Part shown: positions 14,755 through 22,149 of the stretch, piece by piece
Layout: every line of letters begins with the position of its first letter
Position numbering within the stretch: the first letter of the stretch is position 1
Origin: Clostridia bacterium BRH_c25
GTDB taxonomy: Bacteria > Bacillota_A > Clostridia > Lutisporales > Lutisporaceae
Direction of reading: 5' to 3'
Assembly (NCBI GenBank): GCA_001515955.1
Contig: LOES01000194.1
Span: 1-23,048, forward strand
Length of the DNA: 23,048 bases
Made by a program: the position numbers and the translations under genes
The notes under the pieces: generated by a model
The model's input: only the letters and a program-made list of their open reading frames with translations
Told to the model about the DNA's origin: nothing
The model's database searches: none

Positions 14755-15243
14755 TTAAAGAGCCCCAATTACCTTGATGTAGAACACTATCACTATAAGC
14801 CCTGCAAAAAAGACCTTAACAGTACTTCCAAGGATGTAGCCGACGAACATGGCAAACCCGGAAGTAAAGGACTCCTTCATTTGTTTGCCGAAGTAAAGCT
14901 CTCCCAGTATCATACCGGCAAGCTGTCCAACTATAAGACCGGGTATACCCAGAATCACAAGCCCGAGTATCCCCCCAAGAACACCGCCTATAAGCCCGTA
15001 TTTGGATGCACCGTATTTCCTGGCTGTTAGAACCCCGCCAACGTACTCCACTGCTGAAGATACTGCAGTCAGAATTGCAAAGAATATAAGATTTCCAACG
15101 GTTATAACTTGAAAGCCCGTACTCCACGCATAAATCAATGCTCCTGCGAATACCAGGGGCACCCCTGGAAGTACCGGCAAAAAAACTCCTGCAAGCCCTG
15201 TAAGCATTACTGCCGTACTCAGTACCAAGAATAGCAAACTCAA
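14755..15243 (-). CDS. DUF456 family membrane protein
   Basis: A small integral membrane protein of unknown function. About 162 residues, with hydrophobic spans near the N-terminus (LSLLFLVLSTAVMLTGLAGV), at about 22-40 (PVLPGVPLVFAGALIYAW), a mid-protein segment, and a Gly-rich pair GGILGLVILGIPGLIVGQLA, which is the DUF456 hallmark. The start is uncertain. TTG at 15243 has AGGTGAG a few bases upstream; GTG 15252 or TTG 15258 would add three to five residues. It lies 56 bp upstream of larC and probably shares a promoter with it. A transport or membrane-organisation role is only a guess. Confidence 0.82.
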   Translation of the reverse strand: MSLLFLVLSTAVMLTGLAGVFLPVLPGVPLVFAGALIYAWSTGFQVITVGNLIFFAILTAVSSAVEYVGGVLTARKYGASKYGLIGGVLGGILGLVILGIPGLIVGQLAGMILGELYFGKQMKESFTSGFAMFVGYILGSTVKVFFAGLIVIVFYIKVIGAL

Positions 15244-15291
15244 ATGTCTCACCTGCAATTTCCATATTGTCGAAATTTTAGAGTTTTATTT

Positions 15292-15321
15292 ATTATATAC
15301 TATACCATAACGAATGTGTAA
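15292..15321 (-). promoter_or_regulatory. Candidate promoter for DUF456-larC
   Basis: On the minus strand TTACAC (15316-15321), 18-bp spacer, TATAAT (15292-15297). The -10 is consensus; the -35 is weak. Confidence 0.5.
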
Positions 15322-15351
15322 TAATACATAGTTTTGTTATGTACTCTCGCA

Positions 15352-15381
15352 TCAAAATAAAAAAACAGGGAGTGCTCCCTG
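15352..15381 (-). terminator. Strong intrinsic terminator downstream of the aconitase X genes
   Basis: On the minus strand CAGGGA-GCAC-TCCCTG (15366-15381) is followed by TTTTTTTATTTTG. It ends transcripts coming from acnX and the gene remnant at 15417-15628 and separates them from the DUF456 promoter. Confidence 0.85.
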
Positions 15382-15416
15382 CTTAAAATGTAAAGACATT
15401 GTTCCCGTGCTCTTAA

Positions 15417-15628
15417 CTATGCGAAACACTCCACATGAACTTCATACGGTTCCTTTGAATAAGTCCTGTAGATTACCTGTCCGTCAAATTCAACATGTCT
15501 TTCCTCACTTGGTCTCGGCTACCCGAAACCCTCCTTGTAATGAAATTAAAATGGATCATAGTAGGGATTCCTTCATTAGTTTCTACCGGCTACATATGGA
15601 TAACTATACCATGCAATGTGCTTGAGAG
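15417..15628 (-). pseudogene. Probable decayed gene remnant downstream of acnX
   Basis: This fills most of the gene-free stretch 15259-15646. On the minus strand one frame from about 15628 reads LSSTLHGIVIHM, a TAG, then PVETNEGIPTMIHFNFITR. After a shift of frame, another reads RHVEFDGQVIYRTYSKEPY and ends EVHVECFA with TAG at 15417-15419. Composition is protein-like in both parts, and the strong terminator lies 36 bp beyond. A nonsense change plus a frameshift in an old third gene of the acnX operon would explain this. I do not recognise the family. Chance open frames are possible, since the pieces are only about 20-30 residues. Confidence 0.4.
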
Positions 15629-15646
15629 AAATAATATAGAATTTTT

Positions 15647-16069
15647 TTATTTGGGCGTAACAATCACTTCTCCTGTGTTGCCGTCGATTACCACCCAGTC
15701 GCCTGTTTTGATTTTTTCAACCGGATTTTCATCGGCAGCAAAATCCGCAACAGCAGGAATACCCATACTTGCTACAGCAACGCCGAGACGTGCATCCATA
15801 CGGGTGGAAATCCACCCTGCAGGCCTTACACCAGCAATCTGAGCTCCTTTAAAATGTGCGGAAAAACCGTTGGAACCTTTAGCGCAGGGGACAACCAGAA
15901 TCGCATCTTTTATGCAAACTCCGTAATTAACGTTCCCCTTTTCGTAGATGATACCATCGGTATCACCCAATGCACCCGAATTCCCCGCAATACTGTCAGG
16001 ACAAACAACCGCGCGGCCTTGTGCTATACCGGGATATGCGCCGCGCGCCTTCAATTTGAATGTACTCAT
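15647..16069 (-). CDS. Aconitase X small subunit (swivel domain, DUF126)
   Basis: 140 residues. It forms the mobile swivel domain that closes over the active site of the aconitase X catalytic subunit. Family features: the start ARGAYPGIAQGRAVVCPDSI, then GNSGALGDTDG (the segment that contributes the catalytic serine region in aconitase-like swivels), PCAKGSNGFSAHF, and GIPAVADF near the C-terminus, ending GEVIVTPK. ATG 16069 has GGGAGG upstream and overlaps the TGA of the large subunit as ATGA. An ATG at 16084 would place the start inside the upstream gene without a proper ribosome site. Its coupling with the large subunit fits a two-subunit bacterial enzyme. Confidence 0.88.
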   Translation of the reverse strand: MSTFKLKARGAYPGIAQGRAVVCPDSIAGNSGALGDTDGIIYEKGNVNYGVCIKDAILVVPCAKGSNGFSAHFKGAQIAGVRPAGWISTRMDARLGVAVASMGIPAVADFAADENPVEKIKTGDWVVIDGNTGEVIVTPK

Positions 16070-17352
16070 TTGCTTTCCTCCCATCTGCCGTTATATGCGG
16101 CATCAATGCAACGGAAAACCTCTCCATAATAGACAGGCACTTTTGTCTGATGGCGAATGCCAAAAGCCTGTTTTGCACCGAACATCACCATAGCAGTCGC
16201 ATGCCTGTGACTGTCTTCGCGCATGACAATCGGGCATGACCCTGTCAGTAGTGCGGCACCGGTGTCCTCAATCAACTTGGTGTAACCGTTAACTGTTGCC
16301 ATTTCCTTGGTTGCATAGTCTGTCCAGATTTGCAGCTCAACACCCTCAGGCAACTTTTTCCCTTCGACATAAAGAGCGATTTCATAAATTTCGTCAAGTG
16401 AAATATGTGGACAGCCGATACTGACATAATCGATCTTGCCGCTGCCTTTGTCGCATAACATCGAGAGGGATTCCTCCATATCCTTTTTAGTAACACGGAT
16501 TTCATGTTCCGACTTTTTTCCGCCAAGAGCCATTTCCAGTGTCTGAGCCTCCGGTGTAAGACCTACTATGTGGCAAATCTCTGCAGCACTGGTCACTGAA
16601 AGCGATGCACACAGCTGGCGCATCCTGTTGATTTCAGCATCCTTCAAGCCATTGACAATGACAGGCACCTCATGCTTGGGAAGCAGACGGCCTAATGTAA
16701 AGCCCAGCAAATCCCATTCCATCTGTGTCTTAACTTCAAAATCAAGGGTAAATACACAAGTTGCGTAGCGGTTTTCCTTGACATGCATTCCCCACTTCGG
16801 AATTCTGCCTGTAATAGCGGCACATACGGCAGCTTCAACTCCATCGGAATTGCCGCAAGCACCAAATATGGTATTGCTGATGACCACATTGCTCGATTCG
16901 GTAGTGACAAAATGCTCCCCCATCATCGGCACCCACCCCACATAATAAGGAGTACAGGAATCGACTATTTTCACACCTATTTCTTTTGTTATCTCCAGGT
17001 ACCTGCGGTTGCGCTCGTGAAATTCCCTGGAAAGGTGCGTGCGCTCATATTCTTTCAAATCACAGCAAGCAGCACAGGTCTGCGTCTTACAGCACGAAGA
17101 TACCTTGTCAAACTCTACAATTTCATTGCTGCACAAATAAAATTCCGAAAATATCTTTTTATAGTCGGTATCCTCTGCGTAGCAATCAAGATAATGCTGC
17201 GCTCCAATAAACAGTGTCGCACGGGAAACCTCACACAACTCTTCAGCACCAAGCACCTCTGCATAACGTACGATAAATTGCATCGCCTTTTGCTTGAATT
17301 TTCCCATTTGACCGTCCAGCATTTGTTTCTCATAATTGGTTAAATGCACCAC
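16066..17352 (-). CDS. Aconitase X catalytic subunit (DUF521)
   Basis: 428 residues. AcnX enzymes are dehydratases: bacterial members studied act on cis-3-hydroxy-L-proline, archaeal ones on mevalonate 5-phosphate. The substrate here is not determined. Conserved-looking segments: LTNYEKQMLDGQMG (4-17), DSCTPYYVGWVP (131-142), SNTIFGACGNSDG (159-171, Cys166), SIGCPHISLDE (311-321) and GSCPIV (371-376); Cys133, Cys166, Cys314 and Cys373 are candidate Fe-S or active-site residues. An extra Cys cluster (87, 88, 93, 96, 97) stands out. The start is GTG at 17352 (a second GTG adjoins it) after GGGAG. A LysR regulator is divergent at 17602 and probably controls it. Confidence 0.9.
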   Translation of the reverse strand: MVHLTNYEKQMLDGQMGKFKQKAMQFIVRYAEVLGAEELCEVSRATLFIGAQHYLDCYAEDTDYKKIFSEFYLCSNEIVEFDKVSSCCKTQTCAACCDLKEYERTHLSREFHERNRRYLEITKEIGVKIVDSCTPYYVGWVPMMGEHFVTTESSNVVISNTIFGACGNSDGVEAAVCAAITGRIPKWGMHVKENRYATCVFTLDFEVKTQMEWDLLGFTLGRLLPKHEVPVIVNGLKDAEINRMRQLCASLSVTSAAEICHIVGLTPEAQTLEMALGGKKSEHEIRVTKKDMEESLSMLCDKGSGKIDYVSIGCPHISLDEIYEIALYVEGKKLPEGVELQIWTDYATKEMATVNGYTKLIEDTGAALLTGSCPIVMREDSHRHATAMVMFGAKQAFGIRHQTKVPVYYGEVFRCIDAAYNGRWEESK

Positions 17353-17483
17353 AAAACTCTCTCCCTTCTGCTTTATAGCATATATCCTTTATCCCAAAAT
17401 AGAGGCATGAAAATGGTATTGCCTACCGCATCTTAGATTAATCCACGATTGCCTCCCCCTAATTGTAATTTTTTTCTTATTCC

Positions 17484-17489
17484 ATTATA
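17484..17489 (-). promoter_or_regulatory. Candidate -10 element for acnX
   Basis: A consensus TATAAT on the minus strand, 130 bp before the GTG start. No good -35 is seen 17 bp upstream, as is usual for promoters that need a LysR-type activator. The ACAAGT half-sites at 17513-17549 lie where such an activator would bind. Confidence 0.4.
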
Positions 17490-17512
17490 TATTTACATAT
17501 TTGCAAAGCATA

Positions 17513-17549
17513 ACAAGTATATTTTTGAATTATACAAGTTCAAACTTGT
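17513..17549. promoter_or_regulatory. Candidate LysR operator between acnX and its regulator
   Basis: ACAAGTTCAAACTTGT (17534-17549) is a palindrome with 7-bp arms, and a third half-site ACAAGT lies at 17513-17518, two helical turns away. This arrangement suits the recognition and activation sites of a LysR-type tetramer. The palindrome overlaps the regulator's own -35. Confidence 0.6.
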
Positions 17550-17574
17550 TATTTAAGATTAAGTTTATTATAAT
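17546..17574 (+). promoter_or_regulatory. Promoter of the LysR gene at 17602
   Basis: TTGTTA (17546-17551), 17-bp spacer, consensus TATAAT (17569-17574). Overlap with the palindrome predicts autorepression. Confidence 0.7.
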
Positions 17575-17601
17575 GGTAAAAACAATAGATAGGAGAAGAT
17601 T

Positions 17602-18534
17602 ATGCAAACGAATCATGAGATATTTATGCTGGTCGCGGAAGAAATGAGTATCAGCAAAGCGGCGGAACGCGCCTTTGTGACGCAGCAGTGTGTTAGTGAT
17701 CACATCAAAAGACTGGAACAACAACATAACATTATGCTGTTTACACGTCGTCCGCGATTTCAGTTAACTCCTGCCGGGGAAACCATGTTACAATCACTTC
17801 GCAATATCAAAATATTAGAGAACAATATGTATTCGAATTTGCATCAAATGTCAACCGGCATAATGGGAAAATTTACGGTTGGTATCAGTGCCTCGCGTGC
17901 GCAGGTAATTTTGCCTCGTGTACTTCCGCAATATTACTCGTATTTCCCCAAGGTTAAGGTTGCATTTTCTCTGGATGACACTATTATTATGGAAGAAAAG
18001 CTTCTCAAAGGGAAGATCGATTTATTTGTGGGAATCAATGCACATATCCGCGAAGAATTCTGTATCACACCACTTTGTAATGATGAAATTTGCTTGATTA
18101 TTTCCGACTCGTTATTAAAACGTCATTTTGGAGAACAAACTGAAAAAATATTGCAATCCGAAGCAGATTTATCCCAGTTTTCCGAAATTCCGTTTACAGA
18201 GAGCTTTAAGACCGGTGCAATCAACCAGGTGATGCAGCAATATCTTGATGACAATCACATCAGTCTTAAAAAGATATACAGTATCAGCGACAGCGACACA
18301 CAAATTTCATTATGCGCTTCGGGTCTTTGCGCTTCTTTGTGCCCCAAAATGCTGCTTGCACGCGTCTCCAATCATAACTTGCTCTGTTCTCCTTCTCAAT
18401 TCATACATATATTGCCGCTTAAGGGACTGCAGCAGAAGCTCCGCGTCGAAATCATACATCCCGGCAATGTATTTCAGCCTGACTACATTAAGAAATTTAT
18501 TGAAGTGATGATAAACCAAATGGCTCAGTACTGA
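17602..18534 (+). CDS. LysR-family regulator, probable activator of aconitase X genes
   Basis: 310 residues. The N-terminal helix-turn-helix is ISKAAERAFVTQQCVSDHIK (about 17-36), followed by RLEQQHNIMLFTRRPRFQLT and the wing. Residues about 90-310 form the effector domain, opening with GKFTVGISAS. AGGAG at about 17591-17595 precedes the ATG. The recognition helix has Cys30 and Val31 where many LysR proteins have Ala/Val-Ser. Position and operator layout point to control of the divergent acnX pair, with the AcnX substrate or a related metabolite as a plausible inducer; this is inference. It is convergent with the response regulator gene, with 58 bp between. Confidence 0.9.
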   Translation: MQTNHEIFMLVAEEMSISKAAERAFVTQQCVSDHIKRLEQQHNIMLFTRRPRFQLTPAGETMLQSLRNIKILENNMYSNLHQMSTGIMGKFTVGISASRAQVILPRVLPQYYSYFPKVKVAFSLDDTIIMEEKLLKGKIDLFVGINAHIREEFCITPLCNDEICLIISDSLLKRHFGEQTEKILQSEADLSQFSEIPFTESFKTGAINQVMQQYLDDNHISLKKIYSISDSDTQISLCASGLCASLCPKMLLARVSNHNLLCSPSQFIHILPLKGLQQKLRVEIIHPGNVFQPDYIKKFIEVMINQMAQY

Positions 18535-18592
18535 TCAGAGTTTTAAAAATTATAAGAAGTAAGGATTACTGCTTTAGTATGCCGGCAGCTCC

Positions 18593-19225
18593 CTAATCAT
18601 CCTTTTTTTTGACTGAATATCTGTTCTGGGGCCTTCCCTGTCTTCCATAGTCCAGCTTCACTTCTGCTTTGCCGTTGTCAATCAGGTACTGCATGTATCT
18701 GTGTACTGTCTGGTATGCAAGGCCTGTCGCCTGTGAAATCTCCTTTATCGTCCCATGCCTGGCCTGCTTGTACAGATATTCCAGTATTATATCAAGAGTA
18801 TCCCTGCTGATACCCTTCTTCAGATCTTCCTCATTTCCGGTGCCGCCGCCATACCCTTGCCGGAGTCTGAGGTGAACCTTTATTCTGGATATAAGGTCCA
18901 GGGCCTTTATCGGCTTCAGGGCATAATCACTGGCACCCGCTTCCATGAATCCATCGGCAATATCAGATTTCTCCTCTACAGTAAGCACTATCACCGGTAC
19001 ATTTTTATTTATGCTCCGCAGCATTTTTACAGCTTCTATGCCATTTATACCCGGCATATGATAATCTACCAGTACAATATCGGGACTGTGCTTCTTAAAA
19101 AACTCAATGCCTTGCTCCGCATCCTTTGCAGCTATGGGTTCCCAGCCCTGATATTCACATATTGCAGCTATGGCAAACAGTATATCCTTGGAATCGTCAA
19201 TTGACAGTACTCTCACTCTGCTCAT
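18593..19225 (-). CDS. Response regulator with C-terminal helix-turn-helix (CitB/DctR-like)
   Basis: 210 residues. The receiver domain (about 1-120) shows the acidic pair Asp10-Asp11, phosphoacceptor Asp54 (VLVDYHMPG), Thr82 and Lys104. A Gly-rich linker (GYGGGTG) follows. The C-terminal part (about 140-205) has EISQATGLAYQTVHRYMQYL, a helix-turn-helix like that of citrate-type regulators, then a basic wing RQGRPQNRYSVKKK. ATG 19225 has GGAGGTGAGG upstream; a longer open frame to 19375 lies inside the kinase gene and has no such site. It overlaps the 3' end of the kinase gene by 29 bp, so the two are partners. Its target is probably the pgs operon or cell-envelope genes. Confidence 0.92.
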   Translation of the reverse strand: MSRVRVLSIDDSKDILFAIAAICEYQGWEPIAAKDAEQGIEFFKKHSPDIVLVDYHMPGINGIEAVKMLRSINKNVPVIVLTVEEKSDIADGFMEAGASDYALKPIKALDLISRIKVHLRLRQGYGGGTGNEEDLKKGISRDTLDIILEYLYKQARHGTIKEISQATGLAYQTVHRYMQYLIDNGKAEVKLDYGRQGRPQNRYSVKKKDD

Positions 19226-20591
19226 AACCCTCACCTCCCGGCAGTACAACAGTGATTGCCGTACCATGCTCTGTATCGCTGATAAAATCAAATTTGCCCC
19301 CGTGATTTTCAATGACACTTTTTGCGAAGCTGAGTCCCAGACCCGTGGAGCTCTTTGTGCTGTAACCCAGTTCAAGTACCTTGCCTATGTTTTGTTCCGG
19401 TATGCCGACCCCATTATCCTCTATAACAATATATATATAATCCTTCTCTTCATTTACACTTACCAGTATCCTGCCCGTCTCCTCATCTATCGCATCAAAG
19501 GAGTTATTTATAATATTTATAATGGCTCTTGAAAGTCTTATCTTGTTTGCGTATATGTGCATCCCGGAAGTGCTGTTTTCGAATTTAATTTTGTTCTTGC
19601 AGCCATTGGACACTATCTGGGAGAAAACATATTCAAAAAGCTCATCTACACTTACCATTCCTTTTGTATTCTCATAGAGTATCTCCGACACCATATGATT
19701 CATGTTATCCACCGAATCCACTATTTTGCCCATGTATATCTTCAATCTGCTGTCCTCCGTCATCATTTCAGAAACACTGGCAAGGGCCTGTATTGAAGTA
19801 AGCGGGGTTTTCAAGTCATGTACAAGGCTCTGCATTTCCTGCGAAGTCCTGGATTGCAAAGCTTTTATCCTGACCTCCTCAAGTCCCTTTTCTATTTCCT
19901 TGTTCCTCTCAATTGTAAAAATCAGACGCTGCTCATCACTAAGAATTTTATTTATTAAAAATGCATTGATTGTAAAAACCACCAGGAAGGTAACACCAGC
20001 AAAGTTCAGCACCTCATCTGCCTGTATGAAGCTGGCTATAAGCTTGATATCGGCAGATACCTCTCCTCTGCCGAAGCCAAACCTTGAAAGCCCCGGTATA
20101 ACATCCATCCACTGTACACCAAAGAGCATCAGTACAAAAATGAAGGACTTCTTGACAATACTGATATTGGAATAATTAAGGTTTTCTATAAGCAAAATAG
20201 ACATCAGTGCAATGAATGCAGGAACTCCCAGATCGTAATTAAAGCCGTGGACATAATATATAAGCCTGTATACCACAGGTATTATCAGAATTGCAAACAG
20301 CCCCCTCAGCCAGTTAAGGTCCCTGCCCCAGAGAGCAACCGTAACAGACTCCGCAATTATAAATGCTCCGAGATAATGGGGTAGTGCCCTGATACTATTC
20401 AGTATTACCAGCTTGAAGGCTGCAAGAATAAGCTTTCCGGTGTCCATTTCCACAATACTGGAATGCAGCAGCTCATTTATTTTAAAATTTCCTACATTAA
20501 ACACAAGGGGTGCAAGAACTCCCAAAAATACAAGGAAAGCACCCAAATAGACCTGCCTTTTTTGTACCGTGACCGAAAGTATTCTGTTCAT
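19197..20591 (-). CDS. Membrane sensor histidine kinase
   Basis: 464 residues. The N-terminal half (about 12-215) is a multi-span membrane sensor of roughly six or seven helices without a large extracytoplasmic loop. A short coiled linker (about 220-250) leads to the HisKA region with His258 in VHDLKTPLTS. The HATPase domain has the N box INIINNSFDAI, G1 DNGVGIPE (392-399) and G2 STGLGLSFAK. The ATG at 20591 is one base after the TAG of pgsW and uses GAGG inside the end of that gene. The sensor has no recognised ligand domain. Being in the pgs operon, it may sense membrane or polymer status; that is inference. Confidence 0.92.
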   Translation of the reverse strand: MNRILSVTVQKRQVYLGAFLVFLGVLAPLVFNVGNFKINELLHSSIVEMDTGKLILAAFKLVILNSIRALPHYLGAFIIAESVTVALWGRDLNWLRGLFAILIIPVVYRLIYYVHGFNYDLGVPAFIALMSILLIENLNYSNISIVKKSFIFVLMLFGVQWMDVIPGLSRFGFGRGEVSADIKLIASFIQADEVLNFAGVTFLVVFTINAFLINKILSDEQRLIFTIERNKEIEKGLEEVRIKALQSRTSQEMQSLVHDLKTPLTSIQALASVSEMMTEDSRLKIYMGKIVDSVDNMNHMVSEILYENTKGMVSVDELFEYVFSQIVSNGCKNKIKFENSTSGMHIYANKIRLSRAIINIINNSFDAIDEETGRILVSVNEEKDYIYIVIEDNGVGIPEQNIGKVLELGYSTKSSTGLGLSFAKSVIENHGGKFDFISDTEHGTAITVVLPGGEGYEQSESTVN

Positions 20592-20592
20592 A

Positions 20593-21663
20593 CTAACGCC
20601 TCGCTCTTCTGCCATAAATCACAAGCATTGACAAAGCCAGCCCCAGACAAAGTGCAATTACCGAATAGGGATACTGCTTTTCATGGAATATATCCCCTGT
20701 TCCCGCTTCAGGAAGCGGATAAGGATCTATGGGCACACCATATTCTGCTGCCAAACCCTTTATATTCAAGAGATTTATTACAGGTATCCCCCTATCCATA
20801 AAGACTTGTATGAGGCCTTTCTCCTTTTGGATTGCAGAGTATTCCCCATTCTTTATTATCCCTGTCCTGAGCCTGGTAAAGTCTTCACTGCCTCCTGAGG
20901 ATAAAAGATTGCCTCCCACATTTATAAAGCACTTTATTGGTTTGCCTTTCTCTTCATATATCTCAAGTCTTTGCTGCACATTCATGGTGAAATCCTGCTG
21001 GTAGATAACCCTTCTGCCCTGTTTGCCGAAACGCTCAAGCAAGGTCTTCGATATTTCCTCATCCATATCTTCCCCTATATCATCGATCCCCCCCAAGGAC
21101 ACGGCCGCAGATTTATACTTGAAAATTCCCGCTTCATATAAGGCTTGCTCCATATCTATGCATGTAAACTCAGGATCATTGGCACCCCATGAGGATGCTC
21201 CTGCTGATGTTATAACCGCCGCATCCAGTCCCATGACTTCCATGGAGGAAGCAACTGCAGTATTAAGTGCAGGAAAGGAGCCTGAAAGGTTGACTGCTAT
21301 AAAGTCTCCTTCTTCCATGCCTATTTCCTTCAGCATATCAACCACCACCGCTGCAAAATCCGGATTGACTGAGGTTCTCTTGGACTCCAGTGAACCCAGG
21401 GTAGTGGTTATAGGACTCCACTCGCTTCCAATCAAGCCGGTTTTGTTTATGTCATCCTTCAGATAGACCGGAAGTCCCCTCTGGGCTTTTTCATCCCGTA
21501 TTGCATTCATGGCTTCAGACATCAATTGTGAAGCCTTTAGCTTCTCCTCATACCACTTGTCCCTCGTCCTTGTGGCCGTTGAAGCTGCTCCATAATAGCC
21601 GACAGCCAATATAACGGCAGCAATAATCAACAGAACATCTACTTGTTTGAAGCTTTTTTTCAT
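20593..21663 (-). CDS. pgsW: Poly-gamma-glutamate system protein PgsW
   Basis: 356 residues. N-terminal membrane anchor at about 9-26 (VDVLLIIAAVILAVGYYG) and C-terminal span at about 333-350 followed by RRARR, leaving a large domain outside or at the membrane face. Between them are VNLSGSFPALNTAV and ITSAGASSWGANDP, as in the family annotated as poly-gamma-glutamate system protein, which is found beside pgsB and pgsC in organisms that lack a typical pgsA. Its biochemical role is not established. Ribosome site AGAGGA precedes the ATG. It lies 27 bp downstream of pgsC and is followed by the kinase gene with one base between. Confidence 0.82.
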   Translation of the reverse strand: MKKSFKQVDVLLIIAAVILAVGYYGAASTATRTRDKWYEEKLKASQLMSEAMNAIRDEKAQRGLPVYLKDDINKTGLIGSEWSPITTTLGSLESKRTSVNPDFAAVVVDMLKEIGMEEGDFIAVNLSGSFPALNTAVASSMEVMGLDAAVITSAGASSWGANDPEFTCIDMEQALYEAGIFKYKSAAVSLGGIDDIGEDMDEEISKTLLERFGKQGRRVIYQQDFTMNVQQRLEIYEEKGKPIKCFINVGGNLLSSGGSEDFTRLRTGIIKNGEYSAIQKEKGLIQVFMDRGIPVINLLNIKGLAAEYGVPIDPYPLPEAGTGDIFHEKQYPYSVIALCLGLALSMLVIYGRRARR

Positions 21664-21690
21664 AAGAATCCTCTTTTTCTCAGGTAGAAT

Positions 21691-22149
21691 TTATGAAATC
21701 CCGTGACTTATGCTATTAGCCAGCAGCATAAGCATTTTGACCGCCAAAGCAACAATAAGCATTGAGGAAATTGTTTTTATCATGCCCTGTCTGTCAATTT
21801 CCTGTGCTATAATTCCCGGAACAAGATATCCGATAACAAGACTCACGGAAACAGCAATGTCCGCAGCTTCACTTATGCTTCCCAGCAGGTACCTTATTAT
21901 AAAGCTCATAATGATAAAAACCGCAAACTTCCGCTTCCCGTATATTATTGTGTAGCCGGACAGCAGCTTTACCGCAAAAAATGCAGCTATGCTTACAATT
22001 ATAGTAAAAAGTATTCTTTTGGGATTATCTATAAATAGTGCAATATATCCTGGAACTATTATCCCCCCCGGTGATATCTCCGTCAGTTCATAGAATATAA
22101 TGCTTGCTACTATTCCCAGTACTACTATCTCATCTGCCAAGGACACCAC
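21691..22149 (-). CDS. pgsC: Poly-gamma-glutamate biosynthesis membrane protein PgsC/CapC
   Basis: About 152 residues, with four or five hydrophobic spans. The family signature ELTEISPGGIIVPGYIAL (21-38) is clear. It is the membrane partner of the PgsB ligase. The gene begins inside the end of pgsB. GTG 22149, GTG 22146 and TTG 22140 are all possible starts; GAAGGGG upstream favours the first two. The overlap implies translational coupling and a PgsB-PgsC complex. Confidence 0.88.
   Translation of the reverse strand: MVSLADEIVVLGIVASIIFYELTEISPGGIIVPGYIALFIDNPKRILFTIIVSIAAFFAVKLLSGYTIIYGKRKFAVFIIMSFIIRYLLGSISEAADIAVSVSLVIGYLVPGIIAQEIDRQGMIKTISSMLIVALAVKMLMLLANSISHGIS

Noticed and set aside
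15407..15842. Plus-strand frames 15407-15625 and 15495-15842
   Set aside because: They run across the terminator side or antisense into the AcnX small subunit and show no protein-like pattern; the minus strand looks more coding-like.
19226..19375. N-terminal extension of the response regulator frame
   Set aside because: It lies within the kinase gene, lacks a ribosome site, and the receiver domain begins properly at 19225.
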